64,000 nucleotides of DNA from [Clostridium] fimetarium (GCF_900111235.1 NZ_FOJI01000009.1:124001-188000), one strand, 5' to 3'. Shown: positions 1-9,569, counted from the first letter of the stretch. Notes: generated from the sequence alone by a model not told the origin. Translations and numbers: made by a program.

Positions 1-155
1 TAAAGGAGATGCTATAACCGAGATATAAAATTACTGACTTAAAATTTAATGAAGCAACAAACAGACAACTTAATATTGTTAGTTAGTAGAAAATCATGGT
101 AATATAATAACAACTTTGAATTAAATAAGAGAATTAATATATGGGAGAATGAAGA

Positions 156-512
156 ATGAGTGAAATTAGAAGAACAGAAATTGATGAGGAATGGGCACAT
201 TCTGCGATCGTTGAGGCTGGCAATTTTATTTATGTTAGCTATTGCATGAAGAATGAAGGACAATCAATTGAAAACCAAATAAATGGAGCGTTTGATATTT
301 TGAGCGAGAGACTTGAAACAATAGGCTTAACCTTGAAATCTGTAGTGCAAATGGATTGCTTATTTAGGGATATTAGCGATTTGTTTTATTTAGGAGAAAT
401 AATGAAGGAAAGATTTGAAGGCATATATCCTGCACGAAAAGCATATGAAACAAAGTTTATTAGAGATGGGATTGACTTTCAGGTTGATGCAATAGCTTTT
501 AGGGAGAACTAG
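156..512 (+). CDS. RidA/YjgF/UK114-family protein
   Basis: The 118-residue product has the length and layout of the YjgF/YER057c/UK114 (RidA) family, which forms trimers and hydrolyses reactive enamine/imine intermediates in the cytosol. The C-terminal pattern PARKAYETKF...IDFQVDAIAF matches the family signature, and the Arg in PAR sits where RidA has its substrate-binding Arg. The ATG is preceded by GGGAGAATGAAGA, a usable ribosome site. It stands alone and is followed closely by an intrinsic terminator. Family membership is clear; the substrate of this diverged copy is unknown. Confidence 0.85.
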   Translation: MSEIRRTEIDEEWAHSAIVEAGNFIYVSYCMKNEGQSIENQINGAFDILSERLETIGLTLKSVVQMDCLFRDISDLFYLGEIMKERFEGIYPARKAYETKFIRDGIDFQVDAIAFREN

Positions 513-531
513 ACATATTTGCTAGATATCC

Positions 532-567
532 AAAATACTAACTTTCATATTAAGTTAGTATTTTTTT
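532..567 (+). terminator. intrinsic terminator after the RidA-like gene
   Basis: AAATACTAACTT and AAGTTAGTATTT form a perfect stem around a short loop and are followed by a T run. It lies 20 bases past the RidA-like stop codon. Confidence 0.9.
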
Positions 568-853
568 GGCATACATTTACACAGTATGATATAGATACAT
601 ATGAGTATAATGTTAAAAATTACAAGGATTCAAATGTTTCTAATTCCGAATCATTAAATAAAACAATTAACTTAGTGTATAGTTTGCGACTCGTTGTTCA
701 AAAACGATTTTGATATAGCGGAAATTGTATTGAATATAATTAAAAAACAATTACAATATCAAGAGGTTTTTATTATAAAGAATTATATAATAAATCGCCT
801 ACCTCATAGTGGGCGCCTAGAACTAACGATTGCTGAATTTTAAGTCCTCATCT
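568..853. other. intergenic stretch without a recognisable gene
   Basis: Between the terminator and the DUF2971 gene there are about 285 AT-rich bases. The short open frame that runs through the terminator to base 713 has no ribosome site and no family resemblance. I see only a weak GC-rich inverted repeat around 813-832. Confidence 0.5.
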
Positions 854-2014
854 TTATAATAGAAATAAGATTTGCTTTTCGTAAAAATTCAATTCATAAC
901 TATCATCTCTTAATGCACAATCATATACAGATATTCCTTTTCGCATAGCAAGTTTATACATATACTCTTTATTTTCGAGAGACATACCATAGCCTAAATA
1001 TATCGCTTTTATATATGGAAAAGGAAGCATATTATTGTATTTTTCACATTCATTTTGAGTCAAAATCAATCTCCATTCATTTTCATAACTCCAAGCTGAT
1101 GATTTAGTTAAATAATTTTGTAATAGAAATTTCTTAAAATGATTTTCTTGAAAAGCTGTTAATTTGTTATTCAAAGCTTTTTTGTAAAATAAATCAATAG
1201 GGACCTCTCTAGGCTTGGATTTATATATTATTGGCAATAAGCAACTCATTATAGTATTATTTAAGTTTTCAAGTGTATTATCAGAATTCTTTATATAATC
1301 ATTAAAGTCGTATTCCACACAAAATCCTTTATGACTATCTGCATAATGCCCCCACATTTCGATATAGGTTGATAATTTAATATCATCTAATGCTGCAAAT
1401 GAAGTCACTTTTATATCATTATCTTTTAAATTTAATAATGTTTTCTCAAATATTGTTGTACCTTCTCTTTGAATTCTGTATAATTCGGAATCATAATTTC
1501 CATCTGTGATTTCACGCATTGCGCGTTCGAATGTAATTGGGATATCTCTAAATAAATGCTTCTCTACGTCAAAGCAAACTGAACTTAGCAATCTAATATA
1601 TTGTTCTTTGTTTATCCCTGATTTTTCTGGATTAGTTTGTTCAATGTGGCTAAGCACATATTTCTTAACAAACTCATCTTCATTTGCTGAAATGTGACAA
1701 TCATAAGGGTCATTAAAATATTGTGGACTATTTAAGTAGATTGAATCGCTCTCAATACATTTTAAGCTATTAATATTTAAGGGGTAAAATTTATATAATT
1801 TCGGTGGCAGATGTTCTTCTTTATCTTTTATAAATTTCCATGCTACCTCATAAATACTTTTGTTATTTTTCACAGCCAATTTAGCCATTTCATTAATGTA
1901 ATGGTTTGCCCAGTCACCTTTATAAGCCCAGTTCCTATAGTCCTTAATATCAAACTTTGATTCTTTTTCATTATAGTACCATCCCCAACTGGGAGTTTTT
2001 CTTTGATTTCTCAT
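854..2014 (-). CDS. DUF2971-domain protein
   Basis: The 386-residue protein carries the DUF2971 pattern: KFYPLN...SLKCIESDSIYLNSPQYFNDPYDC near residue 100, a GHYADSHKGFCVEYDF block near 235, and ENEWRLIL near 325. DUF2971 proteins are common in phage-defence and accessory contexts; the biochemical role is not established. It is a single gene, transcribed away from the repeat element at 2177-2426. The start at 2014 is preceded by a GGAGGGAATATG-type site. The family call is good; an abortive-infection role is only inference. Confidence 0.8.
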   Translation of the reverse strand: MRNQRKTPSWGWYYNEKESKFDIKDYRNWAYKGDWANHYINEMAKLAVKNNKSIYEVAWKFIKDKEEHLPPKLYKFYPLNINSLKCIESDSIYLNSPQYFNDPYDCHISANEDEFVKKYVLSHIEQTNPEKSGINKEQYIRLLSSVCFDVEKHLFRDIPITFERAMREITDGNYDSELYRIQREGTTIFEKTLLNLKDNDIKVTSFAALDDIKLSTYIEMWGHYADSHKGFCVEYDFNDYIKNSDNTLENLNNTIMSCLLPIIYKSKPREVPIDLFYKKALNNKLTAFQENHFKKFLLQNYLTKSSAWSYENEWRLILTQNECEKYNNMLPFPYIKAIYLGYGMSLENKEYMYKLAMRKGISVYDCALRDDSYELNFYEKQILFLL

Positions 2015-2176
2015 ATTCCCTCCACAAAGTGTATATCATGCAATAAAGCAATTCATCTCACATCATTATTATAGTTTGTATAATTTATTACTATTGATGG
2101 CAACTTCTTATCCATATAATATATCATGCATCAAAAAATAGCTATCTCGCTTGATTAACAAAATTTCAACCTATGA

Positions 2177-2426
2177 TTTTAACTTCATGTAATATGTCAT
2201 TACCACCAATATATGTATTAATTTAGCTTGAAATAACCATATAAAAGTTATAAACTTAGTTCATACAAGATGTTGGGGAATATATTGTGATGGGGACTGT
2301 TAAAATCAGTAAATTTTAATATAGTCATTTTATTAGCTACAGATTCCCAAGAGGGTCTGTGGCTCTTTTTTTTGAGAACAGGAATTAATAACTATATGTG
2401 TTTAGAAGAAAAAGGGGACGACAGAT
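2177..2426 (+). repeat. ~250-bp direct repeat, copy A (partner at 59786-60031)
   Basis: About 245 bases here are nearly identical to 59786-60031, with the same promoter, leader core, terminator and ribosome-site region. The similarity stops at the GACAGAT sequence. In the partner this position is the ATG of a small membrane-protein gene; here it reads ATC and runs straight into methyltransferase coding sequence. This marks a recombination junction. Confidence 0.9.
2228..2373 (+). ncRNA. candidate leader RNA, copy A (promoter, core, terminator)
   Basis: TTGAAA (2228-2233) and TAAACT (2251-2256) with a 17-base spacer form a promoter. The core ACAAGATGTTGGGGAATA starts at 2265. An intrinsic terminator follows: AGCTACAGA pairs with TCTGTGGCT around an inner CCC/GGG, then eight T (2335-2373). 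TTGGGGAAT (2273-2281) can also pair, with one bulged G, to ATTCCCAA (2343-2350) in the terminator, so two exclusive folds are possible. The same design occurs at 59834-59979, 17392-17540 (minus) and, without the terminator, 12029-12110 (minus). Whether it is a free small RNA or an attenuating leader is unknown. Confidence 0.65.
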
Positions 2427-2859
2427 CTACCTTTGCCACAATGTGTTGGAATATGTAGGCGAACGGATTGACATTCTAAATGAGTTCGGAAGAATTTTAA
2501 AGGCTGAAGGAACTCTTTCAGTTGTAAAACATAATCGTAATGGACGAGTTATGCAAATGGTTGTTTTGCTGAACAATTTTGAACATGCAAATGATTTGTT
2601 AAACGGTAAAAATGGTCATGCAAAAGATTTTGGGACAATTAATTACTATGAGGACGAAGATATCACGAAATGGTGTAATGCATTTAAAATTAAGGAAATT
2701 TACGGTATTAGGACCTTTTGGCATTTGCAGCAGAACCAGGAAATTCAAAAGGAAAAAGAATGGCAGGAGAAAATGCTTGATATCGAAATGAAAGTGAGTC
2801 AATTGGATGAGTTTAAATCAGTAGCTATGTTTCATCATATTATCTTACAGAAAAATTAA
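2398..2859 (+). pseudogene. 5'-truncated class I SAM-dependent methyltransferase
   Basis: The frame gives the C-terminal part of a SAM methyltransferase: CHNVLEYVGERIDILNEFGRI followed by LKAEGTLSVV is the post-motif-I to motif-III region, and the protein ends normally. The SAM-binding N-terminal half (about 90 residues, with the glycine-rich motif I) is missing. The break coincides exactly with the end of the repeat at 2426, so the gene was cut by recombination and fused behind a foreign leader. A GTG at 2398 could start a 153-residue product, but it would not bind SAM normally. Confidence 0.75.
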
Positions 2860-2876
2860 TGAAGGGAAATGTGATT

Positions 2877-3458
2877 ATGAAAGTACCAACAATAGAACAG
2901 GCAGAAAGTTTTTTATTAGAGGCAGGAGAATTAAATCCAGGACCGTGGGTCTTGCATAACAGAGTAGCAGGAATTTGTGCAAAAACAATAGCAGAACAAT
3001 GTAATGATATTGACTCAAATGAGGCACAGATATTAGGGATGCTTCATGATATAGGGCGTAGATGTGGGGCGACTGATATGAAACATATACTTGACGGATA
3101 TAATTATATGATGGAACAAGGTTTTGAGAATAATGCCAGAATTTGTTTGACGCATTCATTTCCCTATAAAGATGTAAAAGCTTACAATGGACAAAATGAT
3201 TGTAATGAATTAGAAACAAAATTCATACAGGATTTCCTTAATAACATTGAATATAATGATTATGACCGTCTAATTCAACTATGTGATGCTATATCCTTTC
3301 CAACGGGTGCGACATTTATTGAAAAGAGATTAGTAGATGTTGTTCTTCGCAGAGGGTTTAATGATTTGACAGTTCCAAAATGGAAAGCGTTTCTTGAATT
3401 GAAGACTTATTTCGATAAGAAAACGGGGCAGGATATCTATAAGTTACTAAATGTGTAA
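2877..3458 (+). CDS. HD-domain protein
   Basis: The 193-residue protein has HD-superfamily metal ligands: an N-terminal His in VLHNRVAG, the HD pair in ILGMLHDIGRR, a further His in ICLTHSFPY and an Asp in LIQLCDAISF. Such proteins are metal-dependent phosphohydrolases; the substrate is unknown. I place the start at ATG 2877 because GAAGGGA at 2861-2867 is well spaced. The upstream ATG at 2859 overlaps the methyltransferase stop and lacks a site. It is followed by a second HD protein. Confidence 0.8.
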   Translation: MKVPTIEQAESFLLEAGELNPGPWVLHNRVAGICAKTIAEQCNDIDSNEAQILGMLHDIGRRCGATDMKHILDGYNYMMEQGFENNARICLTHSFPYKDVKAYNGQNDCNELETKFIQDFLNNIEYNDYDRLIQLCDAISFPTGATFIEKRLVDVVLRRGFNDLTVPKWKAFLELKTYFDKKTGQDIYKLLNV

Positions 3459-3550
3459 AATAGCATTTAGAATATGAATTACTGAGGACCAAAAAGGAAA
3501 GTTGGAGTAATGACAGATAGACATAATACAATAGGGGGTTCAAGAGTTAT

Positions 3551-4228
3551 ATGAACAAAGAACAATATAATATAATTGAAAGATATATGCATATAAGTAT
3601 GGAAGATAGTGCACATGATAAGGAACACATATATCGAGTTTTATATGTTGCACTGGATATTGCTAAACAGGAAAATAATATAGATTACGATGTGCTTATA
3701 GCATCGTGTTTATTACACGACATAGGTAGAAGAGAACAGTTTGAAAATCCTGAGTTATGCCATGCAGCCATTGGAGGCGAGAAAGCATATCAGTATCTTG
3801 CTGAAATTGGTTGGGAAGATAATAAAGCATTCTATGTTAAAAACTGTATTTGTACGCATCGCTTTAGAAAGAACAATCAGCCACAAAGTATAGAGGCAAA
3901 AATCTTGTTTGATGCGGATAAAATTGATGCTTCTGGGACCTTAGGGATAGCGCGTACATTATTCTATAAAGGGCAAATATCTGAACCGTTATACTCACTT
4001 GACAAAGATGGAGTGGTATTAGATGGAAAAAATGATGAAGCTCCTTCCTTTTTTCAAGAATACAAATATAAACTCGAAAAGTTATATGGGAACTTTTATA
4101 CGAAGCGTGGTAATGAAATCGCACAAGAAAGACAAATTTCTGCCGTAGATTTTTATAATAGTATGTTAAAGGAAGTTCAAGATTCATATGAATTTGGGAA
4201 AAAGTTATTGGATGATGAAGTAATATAA
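3551..4228 (+). CDS. HD-domain phosphohydrolase
   Basis: The 225-residue product contains AHDKEHIYRVL, the HD motif in ASCLLHDIGRRE, THRFRKNN and a final Asp in LFDADKIDASG. This arrangement is typical of YedJ-like HD hydrolases, which act on nucleotides or phosphate esters. It is only moderately similar to the HD protein just upstream and appears to come from another branch, so the pair is not a recent duplication. A GGGGG-containing site precedes the start. Confidence 0.85.
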   Translation: MNKEQYNIIERYMHISMEDSAHDKEHIYRVLYVALDIAKQENNIDYDVLIASCLLHDIGRREQFENPELCHAAIGGEKAYQYLAEIGWEDNKAFYVKNCICTHRFRKNNQPQSIEAKILFDADKIDASGTLGIARTLFYKGQISEPLYSLDKDGVVLDGKNDEAPSFFQEYKYKLEKLYGNFYTKRGNEIAQERQISAVDFYNSMLKEVQDSYEFGKKLLDDEVI

Positions 4229-4349
4229 TAAAAGACAAGGTTTGATTGGGTTGAACAGCAATATTTTGTAATAGAAAAGTGATAAGAATATGTTTATGGT
4301 TTAAAATTTGGATTATACAAGATTCTTACTTAACGAGTGAGGTGTACTT

Positions 4350-4865
4350 ATGAAAATAGATATAATTGGTTCAGTAGCTAGTGGTAAAACGACATTGGCA
4401 GCTACGATTTCAAAAACTTATAAAGTGCCTTTTTATGAAAAGGATAATATTGTATGGGTGCGGACCAATCAAGGTGATGTAAGAAGACCTGAGGACCAAA
4501 GGAATAACTTATTTCAATCAATTATTGGAGCAGACGATTGGATTGTAGAAGGCTCTCCAAGAAAAATACTTAATCAAAGTTTCGACGTATGCGACTATAT
4601 TATTTTGCTTGATATAAACATATTAGTAAGATTAAAGAGAGTATTTATTAGATGGGTAAGGCAACGTGTTGGGGTAGAACTATATAATTCTGAACCAACG
4701 ATAAAATCCTTGAAGTATAATATTAAATGGGTATTCGAGTTTAACAATGATAGAGAGGAGATTTTAGATAGATTATCTTCTTATGATGATAAATTCAAAG
4801 TATTTCGTAATTCAAAAGATGCTGAAAAATTTATTATACAAGTTTATGGTAAAACGGGATTGTGA
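4350..4865 (+). CDS. P-loop kinase-like protein (FlaR/adenylate-kinase-like)
   Basis: A Walker A motif (GSVASGKTT) lies at residues 7-15 of the 171-residue protein. It is followed by YEKDNIVW, an EGSPRK segment and the basic stretch RLKRVFIRWVRQR. This matches the small kinases annotated as DNA topology modulation protein FlaR, which are probably nucleoside or small-molecule kinases. The start follows a GTGAGGTG ribosome site. The family is fairly certain; the substrate is not known. Confidence 0.75.
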   Translation: MKIDIIGSVASGKTTLAATISKTYKVPFYEKDNIVWVRTNQGDVRRPEDQRNNLFQSIIGADDWIVEGSPRKILNQSFDVCDYIILLDINILVRLKRVFIRWVRQRVGVELYNSEPTIKSLKYNIKWVFEFNNDREEILDRLSSYDDKFKVFRNSKDAEKFIIQVYGKTGL

Positions 4866-4913
4866 AGATATTCTATGTTAGTTTGTAAGAGATTATAAAA
4901 TGGGAGGTTATTT

Positions 4914-5324
4914 ATGTACGTTAAGCAATTATCGGATGGGGATAAAGAATTATTAATGGTGAGAAGAAATAAAATTAAAGATTATCAAAAGAAGGGAATA
5001 TGCTTTTCCTGTCTTAATTTTGAAAGTGGAGATATATTTCCAGATGATGGTTTGATTATTTATGAGGATAAATTATTGAGATGTCAATTTGAGAAATATC
5101 CGAGAGCAACTGGGCAAACGATAATTGTATCAAAGGAACATTATGAAGATATTTCAGAAATGCCCTTAGAATTGGGAACATACATATTAAAAGTATCTGA
5201 TGCTATAATAAAACTTCATAAAGAGATATTGGGTGCAAAAAAAGTATATATGTGTACAATTTGCGATGGCAAAAGAAATCATTTGCATTCAGCCCTAATT
5301 TTTAAGATGGTGAGGAAATCATGA
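4914..5324 (+). CDS. HIT-superfamily-like protein
   Basis: The 136-residue protein has an N-terminal CFSCLNF pair of cysteines, a TGQTIIVSKEHYEDISEMP core strand/loop and a C-terminal NHLHSALIF motif. That is the position of the histidine triad, but the third His is replaced, so it resembles diverged HIT hydrolases or transferases. It overlaps the next gene by the ATGA at 5321, implying translational coupling to the phosphotransferase. A GGGAGG site precedes the start. Confidence 0.65.
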   Translation: MYVKQLSDGDKELLMVRRNKIKDYQKKGICFSCLNFESGDIFPDDGLIIYEDKLLRCQFEKYPRATGQTIIVSKEHYEDISEMPLELGTYILKVSDAIIKLHKEILGAKKVYMCTICDGKRNHLHSALIFKMVRKS

Positions 5325-6310
5325 ATAGAGATTTATTTTTCACGAAACTAAGCACTGAACTACAACTGGGCGATTTGTTATCTGAAGTATCAGAAGTAAC
5401 TGGTGGCTTAACTCATAAGATGTATAAATTTGAAACCAAACAAGGGAAATACATAGTAAAGTTACTAAATCCTCATATTATGAAAAGACCTACTGCATTA
5501 GGGAATTTTAAAAGAGCAGATGAACTTGAGGAAATATTAAGAAAAAATAATATCCCAATAATTCCATCATTAAATTTTAATAATAAAAAAATGCAAGAAA
5601 TAAATGGTCGATTTTTCTATGTCTATGAATGGTATAGCGGATTAACATTGACAGGTAAAGAAATTCAAAAAAATAATTGTGAAATAATAGGGGGCGTATT
5701 AGCTGATATCCACAATATTGATATAAGGCGTGAAAAATATTCAAGGGATGAGATAAATATTGATTGGAATAAATACATAGAGCTTGCAAAAGAGCAAGAT
5801 TCACCAATTTTTAGTTTGTTAAAAGATAAGGAAACATTGTTATATGATAGTCAAATTAAAGGGAATCTTGCAATTAAGAATATTCCAGATATTAAAAGTA
5901 TTTGCCATAATGATTTAGATAGTAAAAATGTATTATGGGTAAATGATTCCTTTAAAATCATTGATTTGGAGTGCTTGAATTATTCTAATCCATATCTGGA
6001 ATTGTTTGAATTGGCTCTTTGCTGGTCTGGATATGAGGAGTGCAATATTAAGTTTGATTACCTTAAGGCATTTATAAATGCATATTTTAAAGATAATAGG
6101 AATGTAAATATGGACTGGGAAACATTATATTATAGCAATTACGGAAGATTGGAATGGCTAGAATATAATGTAAAAAGAGCATTGTTGATAGAGTGTGATA
6201 CCAAAGAAGAACAGGAGCTTGGAATAAATCAAGTGAAAGAAACAATCGCGCATGTGATTTATTATGACTCGATTAAAAGTCCATTATTAAAGGGCTTAAA
6301 GTTTATTTAA
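5321..6310 (+). CDS. APH/choline-kinase-family phosphotransferase
   Basis: The 329-residue product shows the aminoglycoside/choline/homoserine kinase fold: VTGGLTHKMYKF as nucleotide loop, a YIVKLL lysine strand, the catalytic CHNDLDSKNVLW loop and the metal-binding IIDLEC. Such enzymes phosphorylate small alcohols or antibiotics; nothing here fixes the substrate. It overlaps the HIT-like gene by four bases, so the two probably work together. A resistance role is possible but unproved. Confidence 0.8.
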   Translation: MNRDLFFTKLSTELQLGDLLSEVSEVTGGLTHKMYKFETKQGKYIVKLLNPHIMKRPTALGNFKRADELEEILRKNNIPIIPSLNFNNKKMQEINGRFFYVYEWYSGLTLTGKEIQKNNCEIIGGVLADIHNIDIRREKYSRDEINIDWNKYIELAKEQDSPIFSLLKDKETLLYDSQIKGNLAIKNIPDIKSICHNDLDSKNVLWVNDSFKIIDLECLNYSNPYLELFELALCWSGYEECNIKFDYLKAFINAYFKDNRNVNMDWETLYYSNYGRLEWLEYNVKRALLIECDTKEEQELGINQVKETIAHVIYYDSIKSPLLKGLKFI

Positions 6311-6345
6311 CAAGCAGTTAAGAAATTGTATAAGGAGAAAACTAA

Positions 6346-6972
6346 ATGTTAGAAAATATGGAATGGTTATTCTTAGATATAGGTTCTACATTTGTGAATG
6401 AAGAAAAGTGTTATGAACGAAGAATAGCAGAAACATTAATACAGAAAAATGCGCCAAGCGAAGAATTATTTATAGAAACGATGACTAAGTATGCGAATAA
6501 TAATGAAGATGCATATAGATGTGCAATCAAAGAATTTGGTTTGAATAAGGCAGCGTGGTATAGTGAAGATGAATGCTTATATCCTAATGCACGAAATATA
6601 CTGGAGCGATTACATAAAAGATTTAAACTTGGAATAATAGCAAATCAGGTATTGGGAACAGCACAAAGATTAAAAGAATTTGGCATAATATCTTGCTTTG
6701 AATTAATCACTGCTTCTGCAGAAGAAGGCGTATCAAAACCGAATTTAGAGATTTTTAAAATAGCATTACAAAGAGCAAGTTGTAAACCTACTAACGCGAT
6801 TATGGTAGGGGATAGATTAGATAATGATATTATTCCAGCCCAACAAATGGGGATGACAACAATATGGGTTAGACAAGGCTGGGGTGGTATGGGAAATCCA
6901 TTATTAATAGATATGAAACCAGATTATTACATAGATAAATTTGAGGATATTTTAAGTATAATAGGATTATGA
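6346..6972 (+). CDS. HAD-superfamily hydrolase
   Basis: The 208-residue protein has HAD motif I as WLFLDIGSTFV, motif II near GIIANQ, motif III Lys in EEGVSKPNLEIF, and motif IV MVGDRLDNDIIPA. Motif I keeps the nucleophilic Asp but lacks the second Asp of the usual DxD, which is the general acid/base in phosphatases, so activity may be changed. It follows the phosphotransferase by 35 bases behind an AAGGAG site. Confidence 0.85.
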   Translation: MLENMEWLFLDIGSTFVNEEKCYERRIAETLIQKNAPSEELFIETMTKYANNNEDAYRCAIKEFGLNKAAWYSEDECLYPNARNILERLHKRFKLGIIANQVLGTAQRLKEFGIISCFELITASAEEGVSKPNLEIFKIALQRASCKPTNAIMVGDRLDNDIIPAQQMGMTTIWVRQGWGGMGNPLLIDMKPDYYIDKFEDILSIIGL

Positions 6973-7055
6973 AAACAAACAAATATGTGCAAGAAATATC
7001 AAGAAATAAATAAATCAATCCTGTAAGATAAGCTAATTGTAAAAGAGGTGATTAT

Positions 7056-7712
7056 ATGAATTTCTCAGATTATATAAATAGGCAAAATGCAATATATAAT
7101 GAATTACGGTGTAATGCTGATTTGCTCGATAATTTGTATCCACATGATTTTATTAACCGTGGTGGATATATTATAGCACTTAGACATTCACATAGTATTA
7201 CTGACAGTATAGAAAAACTAAATAAAAAAATTAATGAAATAATACCAATAATGAAATATGATAGAACTAATATACATACTACTATTGCAACGTATCTTGC
7301 GAAAGATAATTTTATTCCAGATGAGAGAATTCTTGCTAAAATCATTCATATATTTGACGGAAACACAATTGCGTTTGAAAAAATAAAGATTTGTTATTCA
7401 GATTATTTAATAGACAAATCTGCTATGATTTTAGCTGGTAATCCCAATGCAGGATTCTTTAATAATTGCGATAATATTATTAAGTTATTGCATAAGGAAA
7501 ATCTATTATTTGAATTCCCATGGGGAGCACATATTACAGTTTGTCGCTTTATACAAAACGGTAGTAAAAAGCAGATAGAAGAGTTATATAATTTGATTAA
7601 CGAAAGCAAAGCCTTATACGAAAGTACCCCCATGTACATAGACATAGGATATAACGAAAATAATGGACAGGAATTTAAGCTAAACGTGTATAAGAGAATA
7701 AAAATAGATTAG
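7056..7712 (+). CDS. 2H phosphoesterase-like protein
   Basis: Two HxT motifs about 95 residues apart (NIHTTIA near residue 73 and AHITVCRF near 167) in a 218-residue protein are the hallmark of the 2H phosphoesterase superfamily (RNA ligase-like/cyclic phosphodiesterase). The fold usually opens 2',3'-cyclic or 2',5' bonds. AGAGGTG precedes the ATG. The motif pair is clear; the substrate is unknown. Confidence 0.7.
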   Translation: MNFSDYINRQNAIYNELRCNADLLDNLYPHDFINRGGYIIALRHSHSITDSIEKLNKKINEIIPIMKYDRTNIHTTIATYLAKDNFIPDERILAKIIHIFDGNTIAFEKIKICYSDYLIDKSAMILAGNPNAGFFNNCDNIIKLLHKENLLFEFPWGAHITVCRFIQNGSKKQIEELYNLINESKALYESTPMYIDIGYNENNGQEFKLNVYKRIKID

Positions 7713-7746
7713 TATTTTATAAAAGGAATGACAAGTAGGAGAATAT

Positions 7747-8627
7747 ATGATTAGATTTGTAGTTATTACTGATTTACATTATGATTACATTCATGATGGT
7801 GATAGACGAATAAATGAACTAATTAATAAAATAAAGAGTGAGCATATAGATTTCGTGATTTCCTCGGGAGATTTGTGTCATCCGATTGAAGAAAAAGGAA
7901 GATAATTGATAAACTAAATAGTGTGGGAGTACCTGTATATCATACAATGGGAAATCATGATTCAGATGAATATCTTCAAGAAACAGTATTGAAATTTACA
8001 GGAATGAAAAATGGATATTATTCGTTTGTGATTGGTCTTACTAAATTTATTATTTTAAATACTTGTTATAGCAAAAACGAAGATGGATGCTTACCTTACT
8101 ACAAAAGAAATTATAACAAGAAGCAAGACATATATCCCGTTGTTCCAGAAATTGAGAGAGATTGGCTGCGACAAGAGATTCAAGATGAAGAATTGAACTA
8201 TGTGGTTTTTTCGCATCAAAGTTTATCAAATAATTTCCAACAAAGGGGTCTTGCAAATCGAAATGAGATTAGAAACATTCTAGAACAAAGAAAAGTCATT
8301 CTTTGTATGAACGGACATGACCACGGAGATGATTGTAGTGTGATAAATGGAATACCCTACTACACGATGAACTCCATGTCATATATCTGGCACGGTACAA
8401 AGAGTGTTTTTTCATATGGTGATGAAATACATGAAAAATATCCATTTCTAAAAGATATGATATTATATGAAGAACCATTACATGCGCTTGTTGAAATAGA
8501 TAATAGTCATGTACGAGTTATAGGGATGGATGGACATTACCAGACGATATCGCCTGAAGATATAGGGATTGGAACTACCTGGAATGGAGTATCTATTGCA
8601 CCCAAGGTATCTTCTTTTGAAATGTAA
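7747..8627 (+). pseudogene. frameshifted calcineurin-like metallophosphoesterase
   Basis: From ATG 7747 the frame encodes ITDLHYD and SSGDLCHP (metal motifs I and II), then stops at TAA 7903. One frame away it continues as KIIDKLNSVGVPVYHTMGNH with GNHDSD, SHQSLS and GHDHGDD, giving a complete metallophosphoesterase to 8627. The shift falls in a run of five A at 7892-7896; six A would restore one frame. No classic slippery heptamer is in phase, so I call a deletion (or sequencing error) rather than programmed frameshifting. A GTG at 7923 could start the C-terminal part but would lack the first motifs. Confidence 0.8.
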
Positions 8628-8657
8628 GAATATTACTATAATCTAACTTAAATTGTA

Positions 8658-8721
8658 TTACGGACTGTCTATCCGTAAAAAGAGGAGTAGCAAGTATACT
8701 GTGGAATATACTTGCCATTTT
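8658..8721 (+). terminator. two tandem hairpins, the second terminator-like
   Basis: TTACGGA/TCCGTAA (8658-8678) is followed by GCAAGTATA/TATACTTGC (8690-8715) and a short T run. It lies just past the metallophosphoesterase stop. Confidence 0.6.
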
Positions 8722-9062
8722 ATGAAAAAATTAGTTATTATATTAAGTAAGTTAGCTTTCCTCAGAAGGGATTTTCCTGTTCCTTGGTTAACTTATATCC
8801 ATAGTATACATACAAATTTTGTTCTAAAAGTGATTGCTTGATGAACAAGTTGCGTTTAAATTTTGACGAAATTGTGAAGAACAGCTTAATAAAAATATTT
8901 ATCCATTTTATTACGCAAATAAAATCAAGAAAGTGCACTATAAAAGAAACAATGTCGAGAGTTTCTATAAGTCTATTGCAATTCGCTATTTATGGTAAAG
9001 ACATTATAGTTACTTTTACCTATGATATTTCTGTAGATATAAAAAGAAAGGGGAAAAGATGA
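8722..9062. other. intergenic stretch upstream of the XRE regulator
   Basis: Short open frames exist here on the plus strand, but they have no ribosome sites, biased composition or family resemblance. I see no gene I can support; the 3' end holds the AAGGGG site of the regulator. Confidence 0.5.
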
Positions 9063-9569
9063 ATGGATCTAATGAAAATCGGTAAATTTATCGCTGAACT
9101 TCGTCATGAGAATAAATTTACGCAAGAAGAATTGGGAGAAAAATTTGGTATAACTAATAAAACAATATCGCGTTGGGAAAATGGAAATTATTTGCCTAGT
9201 GTTGAAATGCTTCAAGTATTAAGTAAGGAATTTTCTGTTAGTATAAACGAATTACTTTGTGGAGAGCGGCTCAGCGATAGCAGTTTTCGTCAAAAGGCAG
9301 ATGATACTATTGTAAATGTATTGAAAAATAGTTCGTTTTCCTTAAAGGAACGATGTGATTTTTGGAAGAATAAATGGTTTAAGGAACATAAAAGTCTGTT
9401 GATAATACGTATAATCATTGCTTTAGCAATATGTGGTTGTGGATTGTATATAAACAATCCAATAGCGATAGGATTATCTGCTGGTATTTCAATCGCTGTT
9501 TACATTAAAACAAGAAATGAGATGCTTGTTTATATAGAAAGGTATGCTTATGATGGTTCTGGTCAATGA
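9063..9569 (+). CDS. XRE-family regulator with C-terminal membrane segments
   Basis: Residues about 5-65 form a Cro/C1 helix-turn-helix (IGKFIAELRHENKFTQEELG and TISRWENGNYLPS). After a charged linker, residues about 115-150 contain two hydrophobic segments (LLIIRIIIALAICGCGLYI and IAIGLSAGISIAVYI), which would anchor the 168-residue protein in the membrane. This architecture is common in Firmicutes and suggests a membrane-tethered repressor. AAGGGG is spaced eight bases before the ATG. Confidence 0.8.
   Translation: MDLMKIGKFIAELRHENKFTQEELGEKFGITNKTISRWENGNYLPSVEMLQVLSKEFSVSINELLCGERLSDSSFRQKADDTIVNVLKNSSFSLKERCDFWKNKWFKEHKSLLIIRIIIALAICGCGLYINNPIAIGLSAGISIAVYIKTRNEMLVYIERYAYDGSGQ

Noticed and set aside
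519-713. 64-residue frame after the RidA-like gene
   Set aside because: It reads through the terminator at 532-567 and has no ribosome site.
2228-2373. T-box or a known riboswitch class
   Set aside because: No T-box sequence and no consensus of classes I know; I leave it as an unassigned leader.
7892-7899. Programmed -1 frameshift
   Set aside because: No in-phase X XXY YYZ heptamer and no clear downstream stimulator; a base deletion explains it.
8653-9062. Two short plus-strand open frames
   Set aside because: No ribosome sites, they run over hairpins, and composition looks noncoding.
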